The notes beneath the pieces were generated by a model. That model searched no databases, was not told where the DNA came from, and saw only the letters and a program-made list of their open reading frames with translations. Both the position numbers and the translations under genes were made by a program. DNA of 64,000 nucleotides from Rhodobacteraceae bacterium DSL-40. GTDB lineage: Bacteria; Pseudomonadota; Alphaproteobacteria; Rhodobacterales; Rhodobacteraceae. Below are positions 27,238 through 38,934 of this stretch, piece after piece. The stretch is taken from positions 181,952 through 245,951 of the forward strand of contig QKPN01000008.1 in NCBI GenBank assembly GCA_003258405.1, read 5' to 3'. Numbering within the stretch: position 1 is the first letter of the stretch; every line of letters starts with the position of its first letter.

Positions 27238-27468
27238 ATGGGAATTGCGCAGAGACGCTCCACGAGCCTGACGCTGGACCGGCAATTGCTCGACGAAGCC
27301 AGGGCGCTCGGCGTGAATATCTCGCGGGCGGCGGAGGCTGGGCTCACTGAAGCTGTCCGGGCGGCGCGTATGCGGAGCTGGCAGGCAGAGAACGCAGCCG
27401 CGATCGCAGGCTTCAATGCCTATATCGAGGCCGAAGGCGTCCCCCTCGCATCCCGGCGCAAGTTCTGA
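27238..27468 (+). CDS. ccdA: Type II antitoxin CcdA
   Basis: A 76-residue antitoxin. The N-terminal part RSTSLTLDRQLLDEARALGVNIS is a ribbon-helix-helix DNA-binding unit (quoted as STSLTLD and LLDEARALGVNIS), and the C-terminal half (WQAENAAAIAGFNAYIEAEGVPLA) is the CcdB-binding tail (its core is ENAAAIAGFNAYIE), both standard for CcdA. It neutralises the downstream toxin and represses the operon. Strong Shine-Dalgarno AGGAGG. The pair is chromosomal here, with no plasmid genes around it. Confidence 0.93.
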   Translation: MGIAQRRSTSLTLDRQLLDEARALGVNISRAAEAGLTEAVRAARMRSWQAENAAAIAGFNAYIEAEGVPLASRRKF

Positions 27469-27477
27469 GGCGGGTGC

Positions 27478-27777
27478 GTGGCGCAGCAATTTGATGTCTT
27501 TCGCATGTCCGACGGCATGCTCGTCGTGGTGATCCAGAACGATCTGCTCGATGCGGTACGGACCCGTGTGGTCGCGCCACTTCTGCCTGTGGGCCGGGCC
27601 GGGCCGCCGATGCGAGGGCTCAATCCGGAGTTCCAGATGGGGGCGGAACGCGTGGTGCTGATGCCGCAGCTTCTCGCAACGCTCGCGCTCCCGGAGCTCG
27701 GCGAGCGGGTGGGGTCGCTTGCCCCGATGCGCGACGACATTGTGCGGGCGCTCGATATCCTGCTTGCGGGCGTCTGA
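27478..27777 (+). CDS. ccdB: Type II toxin CcdB (DNA gyrase poison family)
   Basis: A 99-residue protein starting with GTG nine bases after ccdA; GAGGCGGG overlapping the ccdA stop acts as ribosome binding site. The N-terminus QFDVFR and the order of segments follow the CcdB fold. F-plasmid CcdB ends in Trp-Gly-Ile, the residues that wedge into GyrA; here the end is LLAGV, so the key Trp is Ala. Gyrase poisoning may therefore be weak or lost, or the target may differ. The CcdB call itself is firm because of length, partner and overall similarity. It converges on a DUF2239 gene seven bases away. Confidence 0.9.
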   Translation: MAQQFDVFRMSDGMLVVVIQNDLLDAVRTRVVAPLLPVGRAGPPMRGLNPEFQMGAERVVLMPQLLATLALPELGERVGSLAPMRDDIVRALDILLAGV

Positions 27778-27784
27778 ATGCGCG

Positions 27785-28363
27785 TCACAGTTGCGGCGGA
27801 AGGCCTTCTCCAGCGGCCAGTGTGAGCACATGGGCGCAAATGTCTCCCGGCCAGTCTGACATCAGGGTTTCGAGCCGCGCGTGGTCATTGGCAAAAAGCG
27901 CGCGGGTGGCTTCCTCGAAATTCGGCAGATCGCCGGCAATTGCCCACATGAAGCGCGACGCGGCGTCGATGGCTGCACGCTGTTGGCTTCGCCCGTTATC
28001 GGCACGGCGCGCGGCGTCGACCAGTCTGCGCAGCGTCTGGCTCGCGCCGCCCGGCTGGGTTGCAAGCCAGTCCCAATGTCGGGGTAGCAGGGTGACTTCC
28101 CTGGCCACCACGCCCAGCCTGGGCCGCCCGCGCGGCCGGGGCGCCGGTTCCAGTGGCTCCGGCGGAGTGGCAGGCAATTCGTCCTGTGCTTCCCGAATGT
28201 CGAGATCGACGGGCTTCCCGGTGGCGTCATCAAAGATCTGCAAGGTCGCGCCGCCCTCTTCCATCGCGCCACGGGCGCGTCGCGCAATCTCGCGCAGGGG
28301 ACCGCGCGCGAGACGCCTGTTGTCCCGAAACAGGGTGAAGATCTTCTCATGGCAATCTGGCAT
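27785..28363 (-). CDS. DUF2239 family protein
   Basis: A 192-residue cytoplasmic protein of the DUF2239 family: the N-terminus (FTLFRDNRRLARGPL), the middle RPRGRPRLGVVAREVTLLPRHWDWLA (core RGRPRLGVVAREVTLLPRHW) and the C-terminal helices (ASRFMWAIAGDLPNFEEA) fit it well. Its function is unknown. The RGRPRLG segment resembles an AT-hook and the part after it (GVVAREVTLLPRHWDWL) is close to sequences seen in small DNA-binding proteins, so a regulatory role is possible. It diverges from a GIY-YIG gene across a striking inverted operator pair, suggesting joint control, perhaps by itself. Confidence 0.82.
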   Translation of the reverse strand: MPDCHEKIFTLFRDNRRLARGPLREIARRARGAMEEGGATLQIFDDATGKPVDLDIREAQDELPATPPEPLEPAPRPRGRPRLGVVAREVTLLPRHWDWLATQPGGASQTLRRLVDAARRADNGRSQQRAAIDAASRFMWAIAGDLPNFEEATRALFANDHARLETLMSDWPGDICAHVLTLAAGEGLPPQL

Positions 28364-28386
28364 CGGGCTCTCCTTCGAATAATTTA

Positions 28387-28425
28387 TACCCGGGCAAAAT
28401 TATTCTTGCAATATTTGCCCGGGTA
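28387..28425. promoter_or_regulatory. Inverted pair of TTTGCCCGGGTA operator-like sites
   Basis: TACCCGGGCAAA at 28387-28398 and its exact reverse complement TTTGCCCGGGTA at 28414-28425 lie in the 109-bp gap between the divergent DUF2239 and GIY-YIG genes. Each copy is centred on CCCGGG and is itself an imperfect palindrome (TTT-n-CCCGGG-n-A). The centres are 29 bp apart and the arms sit in the most AT-rich part of the region, where both promoters must be. A dimeric repressor binding both copies is the simplest reading; the regulator is unknown. Confidence 0.7.
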
Positions 28426-28472
28426 AAATAGTCCGCCAGCTGAAATTAGGGCGGGGTCAGGAGATCGGAGCC

Positions 28473-28799
28473 ATGGACAGAAAGGCGGAGATCCGGCGCT
28501 ACAAGGAGCGCGAAGCGCCGGCAGGAATCTATGCGATTCGGTGCGCCGCGACGGGGAAGATCTGGGTTGGCGCAACGCCGTCGCTCGACAAGATCGCCAA
28601 TCGGCAGTTCTTCACACTGCGCCAGGGCACGAACCCCAATGCCGCGCTTCAGGCCGCGTGGAACCGTTCCGGGGGGGATGCCCTCACCTTCGAGCCGATC
28701 GAGGCACTTGGCGAGGACGTGCCTGCGCTGGCGCGCCCGCGCGTCCTGAAGGAGCGCCTCGCGCACTGGCTCGAGGCGCTGGAAGCATCGCGGATCTGA
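28473..28799 (+). CDS. GIY-YIG nuclease family protein
   Basis: A 108-residue single-domain protein. GIYAIRC and then KIWVGAT match the GIY and (degenerate) YIG elements of the family; the second motif reads WVG in place of YIG, a variant seen in many small members. Members nick or cut DNA in repair, recombination or mobility, but for small stand-alone ones the role is unknown. AGGAG about ten bases before the ATG. It is divergent from the DUF2239 gene and shares its operator region. Confidence 0.8.
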   Translation: MDRKAEIRRYKEREAPAGIYAIRCAATGKIWVGATPSLDKIANRQFFTLRQGTNPNAALQAAWNRSGGDALTFEPIEALGEDVPALARPRVLKERLAHWLEALEASRI

Positions 28800-28816
28800 G
28801 GCCGCGCTGTCGGCGA

Positions 28817-29599
28817 TCAGTTCATGTACCAGCCGTGGCTCACGACGAGTGACTGGCCAGTAAGCGCGTTGGTGGGGAAGGCCGCGAAAAGCCAGGCGAC
28901 ATTCGCCACGTCCTCGATGGTGGTGAACTCGGTATCGACCGTGTCGCCGAGCATGATCTTCTCCACCACTTCCTTCTCCGAAATGCCGAGTGCCTTGGCC
29001 TGTTCGGGAATCTGCTTCTCGACAAGCGGGGTCTTGACGAAGCCCGGACAGATCACGTTCGCCCGAACGCCATGTTCGGCACCCTCTTTGGAAATGACGC
29101 GGGCCAGTCCAAGCAGGCCGTGTTTTGCCGTAACGTAGGCGGACTTGAGGGGGGACGCTTCCTTCGAATGGACGGATCCCATGAAGATGATCGAACCGGA
29201 TCCCGCCTCGTACATATGCGGGAGCACGGCTTTTGATGTGAGGAACGCACCATCGAGGTGGATCGAGAGCAGCTTCTTCCATTCGTTGAACGGAAAATCC
29301 TCGAGCTTGTGAACGATCTGGATCCCGGCGTTCGAAACGAGCACGTCGATCCCGCCCCAGACCTTCACCATTTCGGCCACGCCTGCGTTTACGGCCGCCT
29401 CGTCGGTCACGTTCATCTCGAGGGCGAGCGCTTCTCCCGGACCCATTTCGGTGAGTTCCTTCGCGGTACGCTCGGCCGCAACCAGGCTGAGATCGGCAAT
29501 CGCGACTTTTGCGCCATCCGCAACGAAACGCTTGGCGATGCCGTGACCGATGCCGCTCGCGGAGCCCGTGATGAGCGCGCGTTTTCCCTTGAGGTTCAT
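28817..29599 (-). CDS. bdhA: 3-Hydroxybutyrate dehydrogenase (SDR family)
   Basis: A 260-residue short-chain dehydrogenase that oxidises D-3-hydroxybutyrate to acetoacetate with NAD+, the step that follows PHB depolymerisation. The Rossmann motif [15 protein letters not shown] (VSNAGIQ), Ser in GSVHSKEAS and YVTAK (YxxxK) are all present, and the segments [12 protein letters not shown] and VCPGFV-like [18 protein letters not shown] are typical of bacterial BdhA. The ATG at 29599 follows AAAGGG; the open frame goes on upstream to 29836 into the patatin gene and is not real there. It lies four bases after a patatin-like phospholipase gene, so both are cotranscribed. Confidence 0.93.
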   Translation of the reverse strand: MNLKGKRALITGSASGIGHGIAKRFVADGAKVAIADLSLVAAERTAKELTEMGPGEALALEMNVTDEAAVNAGVAEMVKVWGGIDVLVSNAGIQIVHKLEDFPFNEWKKLLSIHLDGAFLTSKAVLPHMYEAGSGSIIFMGSVHSKEASPLKSAYVTAKHGLLGLARVISKEGAEHGVRANVICPGFVKTPLVEKQIPEQAKALGISEKEVVEKIMLGDTVDTEFTTIEDVANVAWLFAAFPTNALTGQSLVVSHGWYMN

Positions 29600-29603
29600 T
29601 GTC

Positions 29604-30785
29604 TTACCCTTTCGTTTTTTTGATCCGGGTGTTCCGCGTGCCGGAAGCCGCGTCTCTGCTGCGCTTCTGGTGGCGATCACGTTCGCCGAGATCGAAGATG
29701 AGAAGGCCATTCGTCGGAGCCTTGCGCGAGACCCAGTCCGGATGACGGATGGCGCGGGCGGCATCGTCGGCGCCCGCCGCCCAGTGTTCCCGCATCGAGC
29801 GGCGCGAGAATTCGTAGTCCTTCGACTGCCCCTCATAATTGCGCTTGCGATAGATGAGATGCATCAGCGTTACCGCGCCACGCGGTCCGGCATCGCAGAG
29901 GGCGAGAAGATCCGGATCGTCGCGCAGTTCCGGCGGCAGGCGGTCATGCAGGCGTTTTGCGGCCGCGGCGATGTCGTGCCGCTCGCGGAAGCGGTCGGTG
30001 TTGAGGCGGGTCCGGCTCGAGAAGCGGATATCCTTCTCGCGCTGCGCGACCTCGAAGAGATCCTTCGGGCCCGTTCCGCGGGCATCGAAGAGATCGAACT
30101 GAAAGACGCAGAGCGGTTCGGCCGGCGCGTGTTCGAAGATGTGTTCGAGAGGGGTGTTGGAGACAAGACCGCCATCCCAGTAGAACCGCCCGCCCACCTC
30201 GACAGGCGGGAAACCCGGCGGGAGCGCGCCGCTTGCCATCACATGCTCCGGGCCAATCCGCATTTCGTGAGAATCGAAGAAGACGAAGTTCCCGGTCTCG
30301 ATATCGACCGCACCAACGCTGAGCCGGGGCCCCTGGCTGTTGAGATAGTCGAAATCGACGAGTTCCAGCAGGGTCCGGCGCAGCGGGCTTGTGTCGTAGA
30401 AACTGATGGCTCCGGGGCTTCCCGAAGGCTGAAACGGGGCCGGCAGGGCGCGCGGCGTAAAGAACCCAGGAACGCCCTCCAACATCACCTCGAAGGCAGA
30501 GGCCTCATTGATGAAGGGCCGGAGACCCTGGATGGCGAGAGGTGCGGTGAAAGGCAGCCCGGAGGTCGCCAGCGTCCAGAAGGCCTCAAGCCTTTCGACG
30601 CGACGCTGCGGGGGATTGCCGGCAATGAGTGCGGAGTTGATCGCACCGATCGAAACCCCGGCCAGCCAGTCAGGCTCGTGACCGCCTTGGGCAAGAACGG
30701 TGTATGCTCCGGCCTGATACGCGCCGAGTGCTCCGCCGCCCTGTAGGACGAGCGCGGTCAACTCGGCCTGATTCTCCTGATTCAT
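29604..30785 (-). CDS. Patatin-like phospholipase with C-terminal DUF3734
   Basis: A 393-residue serine hydrolase: oxyanion loop [13 protein letters not shown] near residue 14, nucleophile elbow GVSIG (GxSxG) near residue 43, and the catalytic Asp in WDGGLVSN near residue 200, i.e. a Ser-Asp dyad. A DUF3734 region follows (with [11 protein letters not shown] near residue 340). This class is commonly found just upstream of bdhA in PHB-making proteobacteria, so a role at the lipid surface of PHB granules or in lipid turnover is plausible, but not shown. The ATG at 30785 was preferred over 30803. Confidence 0.88.
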   Translation of the reverse strand: MNQENQAELTALVLQGGGALGAYQAGAYTVLAQGGHEPDWLAGVSIGAINSALIAGNPPQRRVERLEAFWTLATSGLPFTAPLAIQGLRPFINEASAFEVMLEGVPGFFTPRALPAPFQPSGSPGAISFYDTSPLRRTLLELVDFDYLNSQGPRLSVGAVDIETGNFVFFDSHEMRIGPEHVMASGALPPGFPPVEVGGRFYWDGGLVSNTPLEHIFEHAPAEPLCVFQFDLFDARGTGPKDLFEVAQREKDIRFSSRTRLNTDRFRERHDIAAAAKRLHDRLPPELRDDPDLLALCDAGPRGAVTLMHLIYRKRNYEGQSKDYEFSRRSMREHWAAGADDAARAIRHPDWVSRKAPTNGLLIFDLGERDRHQKRSRDAASGTRNTRIKKTKG

Positions 30786-30893
30786 CCCTCGGTCTCCCTG
30801 CATCGTTCAATGCGATGTCATGGAGACTAGGTGTTACTTCATTCTTGCGACAGTGTGGCCGCAACGTGAAGGATATTTAAGAAATCACCGGGA

Positions 30894-31595
30894 TCAGGCT
30901 GCAGCGCGAAGGGCCTTCGCGGCGGCCTCTCGGATCGCGCGGATGTTCTCGCCGTAGACCTCGGGTTTCCCGACCGAGCCGCCCTTGAAGACCGCTGAGC
31001 CGGCAACGAGAACATCGGCGCCTGCTTCGACGACAAGGGGCGCGGTGGTCGGATCGACGCCGCCGTCGATCTCGATATGGATTGGCCGGTCGCCGATGCG
31101 GGCGCGGAGTGTCCGAACCTTCTCGACCTGTGAATGAATGAACTTCTGGCCGCCAAAGCCCGGGTTCACCGTCATCACGCAGACAAGATCGATCATGTCG
31201 AGGAGATAATCGATCGCTTCTGCGGGTGTGCCGGGATTGAGGGCAAGGCCCGCCTTCGCGCCGGAGGTGCGGATCGCCTGCAGCGTGCGGTGGATATGCG
31301 GACCGGCCTCGGCATGGGCGGTGATGATGTCCGCCCCGGCTTCGGCAAAGGCTTCGATGTAGGGATCGACCGGCGCGATCATCAGATGTACGTCCATGAC
31401 CGTTCTGACATGCGGGCGGATCGCCTTGCACATCGCCGGACCGAACGTGAGGTTGGGGACGAAATGGCCGTCCATCACATCGACATGCACCCAGTCACAG
31501 CCCTGGCTTTCGATGGCCTGACACTCGGCGCCGAAATTCGCGAAGTCGGCCGAGAGGATCGAGGGGGCGATCTTGATGTTGCGGTCGAAGGTCAT
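30894..31595 (-). CDS. rpe: Ribulose-phosphate 3-epimerase
   Basis: A 233-residue TIM-barrel enzyme that interconverts D-ribulose 5-phosphate and D-xylulose 5-phosphate in the Calvin and pentose phosphate pathways. Signature segments: [29 protein letters not shown] (metal-binding His and Asp), [16 protein letters not shown] and EIDGGV. It is the last gene of the cbb operon (also called cbbE) and its start overlaps the cbbX stop as ATGA at 31595-31592. No clear terminator was seen in the 108 bp before the patatin gene. Confidence 0.97.
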   Translation of the reverse strand: MTFDRNIKIAPSILSADFANFGAECQAIESQGCDWVHVDVMDGHFVPNLTFGPAMCKAIRPHVRTVMDVHLMIAPVDPYIEAFAEAGADIITAHAEAGPHIHRTLQAIRTSGAKAGLALNPGTPAEAIDYLLDMIDLVCVMTVNPGFGGQKFIHSQVEKVRTLRARIGDRPIHIEIDGGVDPTTAPLVVEAGADVLVAGSAVFKGGSVGKPEVYGENIRAIREAAAKALRAAA

Positions 31596-32518
31596 GTCGT
31601 TTTCTCCCGGTCGACGTCCAGTCCGCCGCGGAAGACGCGGCTCTGGCGGATGTCATCCTCTGTTATCGTGCTGAGCGCCTCGGCGTTCAATGGGCCTCGC
31701 GATGTCTCGAAGAGGCGGTTTGCTTGCCGCAGGCGCGCCCTGTCAAGAGCATTCCGGATCGACCGGGCATTGGCGAAATGCGGCTGGGCGCGGCGGAGCG
31801 CGATATAGTCGGCTATCGCAGTCCTGCCGCCCGCATCGAGGCGGTAGTTCTGAGCGTCGAGCATGTTTTCCGCGATCTCCCCGAGTTCTCCGTCGGTGTA
31901 GTCGGGAAACTCGATGTGATGGGCGATACGCGAGCGGAACCCGGGATTGGCGGTGAAGAAGCGGTCCATGCGGTCGGCGTATCCGGCCATGATTACCACG
32001 AGATCGTCGCGATTGTTCTCCATGACCTGGAGCAGGATCTCGATGGCTTCCTGACCATAATCCCGTTCGTTATCAGGGCGATAGAGGTAGTAGGCCTCGT
32101 CGATGAAGAGCACACCCCCCATGGCCTTCTTGAGCACTTCCCTGGTCTTCGGGGCGGTGTGGCCGATGTACTGGCCGACGAGATCGTCGCGGGTGACGGA
32201 GACGAGGTGGCCCTTGCGGACATAGCCGAGACGGTGGAGGAGGCCCGCCATCTTGAGCGCGACGGTGGTCTTGCCGGTGCCGGGGTTGCCGGAGAAGCTC
32301 ATGTGGAGCGTCGGCGTTTCCTGCGCGAGACCCATTGTGCGGCGGGCTCGATCGACCAGGAGCAGTGCGGCGGTTTCACGGATGCGTTGCTTGACCGGTG
32401 CGAGACCGACGAGCTCTCGATCCAGGTCCCGGAGCACCTCGGCGACACCCGAACTTTCAAATTCGGCCCGGAGATCGATCTTTTGCGGCGGGGTGGTTTC
32501 GGTGGTGTCGAGGCTCAT
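31592..32518 (-). CDS. cbbX: RubisCO activase CbbX (AAA+ ATPase)
   Basis: A 308-residue AAA+ motor that remodels inhibited red-type RubisCO by pulling on the large-subunit C-terminus. Walker A is [16 protein letters not shown], Walker [14 protein letters not shown], and the arginine-finger region [14 protein letters not shown] is present; the pore-loop YIGHTAPKT is characteristic of CbbX. The ATG at 32518 follows GGAGGAG; the frame upstream to 32578 is not supported. It lies 345 bp downstream of cbbS, an unusually large gap that contains an mgtC remnant on the other strand. Confidence 0.96.
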   Translation of the reverse strand: MSLDTTETTPPQKIDLRAEFESSGVAEVLRDLDRELVGLAPVKQRIRETAALLLVDRARRTMGLAQETPTLHMSFSGNPGTGKTTVALKMAGLLHRLGYVRKGHLVSVTRDDLVGQYIGHTAPKTREVLKKAMGGVLFIDEAYYLYRPDNERDYGQEAIEILLQVMENNRDDLVVIMAGYADRMDRFFTANPGFRSRIAHHIEFPDYTDGELGEIAENMLDAQNYRLDAGGRTAIADYIALRRAQPHFANARSIRNALDRARLRQANRLFETSRGPLNAEALSTITEDDIRQSRVFRGGLDVDREKTT

Positions 32519-32571
32519 CTCAGGCTCCTCCGGAGCGTATGGAATCGATATGGAAATGATATGGAATCCGT

Positions 32572-32922
32572 ATGGCAACAGATTTGGTTCTGGCGCAGGA
32601 CAAGATGCAGATGCCCTGGCCGGTGGCGGCGCCGCGGCGGGGTATCGCCGCGGGCCGCCGGACCCATTTGCTGATCTCCTTCGAGCTCTTCGCGCGGTTC
32701 AGCGCCACCGGGACCACGGACCCGACGCGCATCATCGAGGCGGGGGCGGCGGGCGCGGCCATGTGGCTTGCCGGGGCGATCGGGCTCGCCGCCGGCGCCG
32801 GTCCGTTCGCGCTTGCAGGGATGGCCACGGTGCTGGCGGTCATCGTGCTCTCCCTGCTGCGGCTCATCGAGCGGCGGAGAGGGCGTAGTTCATCGTCCGG
32901 CCGCGCACGTCCGTCCGGGTGA
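32572..32922 (+). pseudogene. Degenerate mgtC fragment between cbbX and cbbS
   Basis: A 116-codon plus-strand frame whose parts match the MgtC/SapB membrane protein family: GRRTHLL then DPTRI (MgtC: LRTH... DPTRIAAQ), followed by AAMWLAGAIGLAAGAGPFALAGMATVLAVIV (given in part; MgtC: AASLWVxAAIGLAAGAG...). The conserved stretch normally between DPTRI and the Leu-Trp helix (GIGFLGAG... VRGLTTA) is absent, as are the N-terminal helices. The 3' end overlaps cbbS by 59 bp. This looks like a decayed relic with an internal deletion, not a working transporter-like protein. Confidence 0.6.
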
Positions 32923-33253
32923 GGCGCAGGGTCGGCTCCTCGGCGGGGCGGTTGACGATGAAGGAAAGCCGCACGGTCTCGAAACCGCCGGTTGCATCGA
33001 AGGCGTTGATGCGGATGTAGGCGTCGGGATGTGCCTTGCGGCACTCCTCGAGCTCCATCATCACGCCCTTGGCGTCGCGGAGGTCGAACATCGGGTTGCC
33101 GAACATTTCCCAGTAGGTGTTCCGGGGATGGGGATCGTCGGTATGCTCGATGCCGATCGCCCAGCCGTTTTGCAGACAATACTCGACCTGCGCGGTGATC
33201 TGGGTGTCATCGAGATCGGGGAGGAAGCTGAAGGCGCCCTGGGTGATGCGCAT
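32864..33253 (-). CDS. cbbS: RubisCO small subunit, form IC (red type)
   Basis: A 129-residue small subunit capping the L8S8 complex. [44 protein letters not shown] (core [17 protein letters not shown]) and the long C-terminal extension that forms the red-type beta-hairpin ([20 protein letters not shown]) are all diagnostic. AAGGAG upstream. It follows cbbL after 78 bp that contain a hairpin. Confidence 0.97.
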   Translation of the reverse strand: MRITQGAFSFLPDLDDTQITAQVEYCLQNGWAIGIEHTDDPHPRNTYWEMFGNPMFDLRDAKGVMMELEECRKAHPDAYIRINAFDATGGFETVRLSFIVNRPAEEPTLRLTRTDVRGRTMNYALSAAR

Positions 33254-33300
33254 GGGATTGGTCTCCTTTGGATTTGCGGCCTGTCCTGCTCTCTGGCGCT

Positions 33301-33320
33301 GCCCGGCGTTGCTGCCGGGC
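33301..33320. promoter_or_regulatory. Hairpin in the cbbL-cbbS spacer
   Basis: GCCCGGC (33301-33307) and GCCGGGC (33314-33320) make a perfect 7-bp GC stem with a 6-nt loop 12 bp after the cbbL stop. With no U tract after it, it is more likely an RNA-stability or partial attenuation element that sets cbbL to cbbS levels than a full terminator. Confidence 0.45.
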
Positions 33321-33331
33321 GCTGGCCGGAA

Positions 33332-35988
<2,657 letters not shown>

Positions 35989-36019
35989 GCGTGGGTCTCC
36001 CTGTTGTCTTGCCGCCGCG

Positions 36020-38008
36020 TCAGACGAGGCGCCGGGCCGCTTCGACGACGGCCTCCGGGGTGATGCCGAAATGCCGGTAAAGCTCGGGGGCGGGCGCCGA
36101 TGCGCCGAAGCCGGTCATGCCGATGAAGACGTCCGTCGTCGCGAGCATGGTGCACCAGCCCTGCCGGACCGCGGCCTCGATGCCGATGCGCCGGGCGGTG
36201 CCGAGAACTCCGGCGCGATAGCTCTCGTCCTCTGCCGCGAAGCGCTCGAAGCAGGGGGCGGAGACCACCGCGGCCTCGATGCCGTCGACGGCGAGCACCT
36301 CGGCGGCCTGCATGGCAATCTCGACCTCGGAGCCGGTGGCGATGAGCGTCACATCGCGCGGCCCATCCGTTTCGCGGAGCACATAGGCGCCGCGGGCGGT
36401 GAGGTTCTCACCCGCATGTCTGGTGCGCAGGGTGGGAAGGCCCTGGCGCGAGAGGCAGAGGACGGATGGCGTGCTCGTGGAGAGCAGGGCGCATTCCCAG
36501 GCCTCGGCGGTTTCTACCGCATCGGCGGGGCGGAACACATCGAGGTTGGGCATGGCGCGGAGCGAGGCCAGGTGCTCGACGGGCTGGTGCGTCGGGCCAT
36601 CCTCGCCGAGGCCGATCGAGTCGTGGGTCATGACATAGATGACCGGACGCGCCATCAGGGCGGAGAGCCGGATCGCCGGACGGCAGTAGTCGGCGAAGGC
36701 GAGGAAGGTGCCGCCATAGGGGATGAAGCCGCCGTGGAGCGAAATCCCGTTCATGATCGCGGCCATCGCGTGTTCGCGGATGCCATAGTGGATGTAGTTG
36801 CCGCTGAAATCGCCGGGCCGGACCGGGGTCATGCCCCTGCTTCGGGTATTGTTCGAACCGGTGAGATCGGCAGAGCCGCCGATGGTGTTGGGAAGGGTGG
36901 CATTCACCACTTCGAGCGCCATTTCCGAGGCCTTGCGGGTCGCGACCTTCGGCGCTTCCTCCGAGAGCTTTCGCGTGTGGTTCCGGATCGCCGAACGCAG
37001 CGCATCGGCATCAGGGCCGAGGAGGGAGGCCTCGAATGCAGCGGCCTCAGGCGCCCCTGTGCGGCGGGCCTCCCAGGCTGCGCGCGCCCTTGCGCCGCGT
37101 TCGGCGACCGCGCGCCAGCCCGCATAGATCTCCGAAGGCATCTCGAACGGAGGGGAGGCCCATCCGAGTGCTTCGCGGGTGGCGGCAATCTCTTCGGCAC
37201 CGAGAGGGGCGCCATGGGTTGCTGCGGTGCCCTGCTTGTTGGGGGCACCGAAGCCGATGAGGGTCTTGCAGGCGACGAGAGAGGGGCGGGGATCGCTCTG
37301 GGCCGCATCAATCGCGGCGGCAATCGCCTCCTTGTCGTGTCCGTCGATCTCCTGGACATGCCAGCCGGCGGCGGCGAAGCGCGCGGGCTGGCTCGTCGAG
37401 GTGGAGAGGTCGGTCGCGCCGTCGATGGTGATGCCGTTGTCGTCCCAGAAGACGATCAGGCGACCGAGGCCGAGATGGCCTGCAAAGTCGATGGCCTCGT
37501 GGCTGATCCCTTCCATCAGGCAGCCATCGCCCGCGATGACATAGGTGAAGTGATCGGCCAAGCCATCGCCGAAGCGGGCATTCTGCATCCGCTCGGCGAG
37601 TGCCATGCCGACCGCAGTGGTGATGCCCTGACCGAGCGGGCCGGTGGTGGTCTCGATGCCCTTGGCGTGGCCATATTCGGGATGGCCGGCGGTGCGGGAG
37701 CCCATCTGGCGGAAGGCGCGGAGCTGCGACATGGGCATGTCATCGTAGCCGAGCAGGTGATTGATGGCATAGACCAGCATGGAGCCGTGACCCGCCGACA
37801 TGACGAACCGGTCGCGGTCGGGCCAGGCGGCGTCCGCCGGGTCGATCTTCATGAAGCGGTTGAAGAGAACGGTTGCGACATCGGCCATGCCCATCGGCGC
37901 GCCGGGGTGGCCGGAGCTGGCGGCCTCCACCGCGTCCATGGCGAGCACCCGGATCGCATTGGCCATGAGGTCTTCGGTGGTCTTCGAAATCGGGGTGATC
38001 TTGTTCAT
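36020..38008 (-). CDS. cbbT: Transketolase
   Basis: A 662-residue thiamine diphosphate enzyme that transfers two-carbon units among sugar phosphates. [20 protein letters not shown] (in part [10 protein letters not shown]), the TPP motif [18 protein letters not shown] ending with DDNGITIDG, and the pyrimidine-domain [20 protein letters not shown] (core [11 protein letters not shown]) are canonical. The ATG at 38008 has GAGGGAG upstream; the reading frame continues upstream through cbbP but that part is a shadow. Its neighbours place it in the Calvin cycle, although it can serve the pentose phosphate route too. Confidence 0.97.
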   Translation of the reverse strand: MNKITPISKTTEDLMANAIRVLAMDAVEAASSGHPGAPMGMADVATVLFNRFMKIDPADAAWPDRDRFVMSAGHGSMLVYAINHLLGYDDMPMSQLRAFRQMGSRTAGHPEYGHAKGIETTTGPLGQGITTAVGMALAERMQNARFGDGLADHFTYVIAGDGCLMEGISHEAIDFAGHLGLGRLIVFWDDNGITIDGATDLSTSTSQPARFAAAGWHVQEIDGHDKEAIAAAIDAAQSDPRPSLVACKTLIGFGAPNKQGTAATHGAPLGAEEIAATREALGWASPPFEMPSEIYAGWRAVAERGARARAAWEARRTGAPEAAAFEASLLGPDADALRSAIRNHTRKLSEEAPKVATRKASEMALEVVNATLPNTIGGSADLTGSNNTRSRGMTPVRPGDFSGNYIHYGIREHAMAAIMNGISLHGGFIPYGGTFLAFADYCRPAIRLSALMARPVIYVMTHDSIGLGEDGPTHQPVEHLASLRAMPNLDVFRPADAVETAEAWECALLSTSTPSVLCLSRQGLPTLRTRHAGENLTARGAYVLRETDGPRDVTLIATGSEVEIAMQAAEVLAVDGIEAAVVSAPCFERFAAEDESYRAGVLGTARRIGIEAAVRQGWCTMLATTDVFIGMTGFGASAPAPELYRHFGITPEAVVEAARRLV

Positions 38009-38031
38009 GTTCTTTCTCCCTCGGGCCGCGC

Positions 38032-38904
38032 TCAGGCGCGCCGGGACTCGGTGACGAGGCGCTTGACCATCGGCGTGAAGATGAGCTGCATCGCGAGATC
38101 CATCTTGCCGCCCGGAATGACGATGGAATTGGCGCGGGACATCCAGCTCCCCTGGATCATCGAGATGAGATAGGGAAAATCGATGCCGCGCGGGCTCTTG
38201 AAGCGGATCACCACGAGGCTCTCGTCGGCGGTCGGGATCCAGCGCGCGATGAAGGGGTCGGAGGTATCGACCACCGGAACACGCTGGAAATTCACGTCCG
38301 TCTCGATGAACTGCGGGCAGATGCAGTGCACGTAGGCGTGCATCCGGCGCAGGATCGTGTCGGTGACAGCCTCTGTGGTGTAGCCGCGGCTGGCCTTGTC
38401 GCGGTGGATCTTCTGGATCCATTCCAGATTGATGACCGGCACCACGCCGATCTTGAGATCCGCGAGCGTGGCGAGATTTACCGCGTCGTTGACGACCGCG
38501 CCGTGCAGGCCCTCGTAGAAGAGCAGGTCGGAGCCTTCCGCGATGGGTTCCCATTCGGTGAAGGTGCCGGGCGCGGCATTCCAGCGGGCGGCTTCGGTCT
38601 CGTCGTGGACATAATGGCGGGTCGTGCCCGCCCCGGTCTCGCCGTAGCTCCGGAAGACCTCTTCAAGCTTGTCGAGGACGTTGGCGTCGTAGCTGAAATG
38701 GCTGAAGGTCTCGTCGCCTGCGGCCTTGCGTGCCTCAAGCTCGGCCTTCATCGCCGCACGGTCGTAGCGGTGGAAGGCATCGCCCTCGATGGTGGCCGCC
38801 TTGATGCCCTCGCGGCGGAAGATCTGGTCGAAGGTATGCTTGACCGTCGTCGTGCCCGCGCCGGAGGAGCCTGTGACCGAGATGATGGGATGCTTCTTGC
38901 TCAT
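38032..38904 (-). CDS. cbbP: Phosphoribulokinase
   Basis: A 290-residue bacterial-type (octameric) kinase that makes ribulose 1,5-bisphosphate, the RubisCO substrate. The P-loop is [11 protein letters not shown], followed by [14 protein letters not shown] and the segment [11 protein letters not shown]. Bacterial enzymes of this class are activated by NADH. It lies 30 bp after cbbF and 23 bp before cbbT. Confidence 0.97.
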   Translation of the reverse strand: MSKKHPIISVTGSSGAGTTTVKHTFDQIFRREGIKAATIEGDAFHRYDRAAMKAELEARKAAGDETFSHFSYDANVLDKLEEVFRSYGETGAGTTRHYVHDETEAARWNAAPGTFTEWEPIAEGSDLLFYEGLHGAVVNDAVNLATLADLKIGVVPVINLEWIQKIHRDKASRGYTTEAVTDTILRRMHAYVHCICPQFIETDVNFQRVPVVDTSDPFIARWIPTADESLVVIRFKSPRGIDFPYLISMIQGSWMSRANSIVIPGGKMDLAMQLIFTPMVKRLVTESRRA

Positions 38905-38934
38905 TTCACTTCTTTTTCTGGCATCTGGAGCGGA

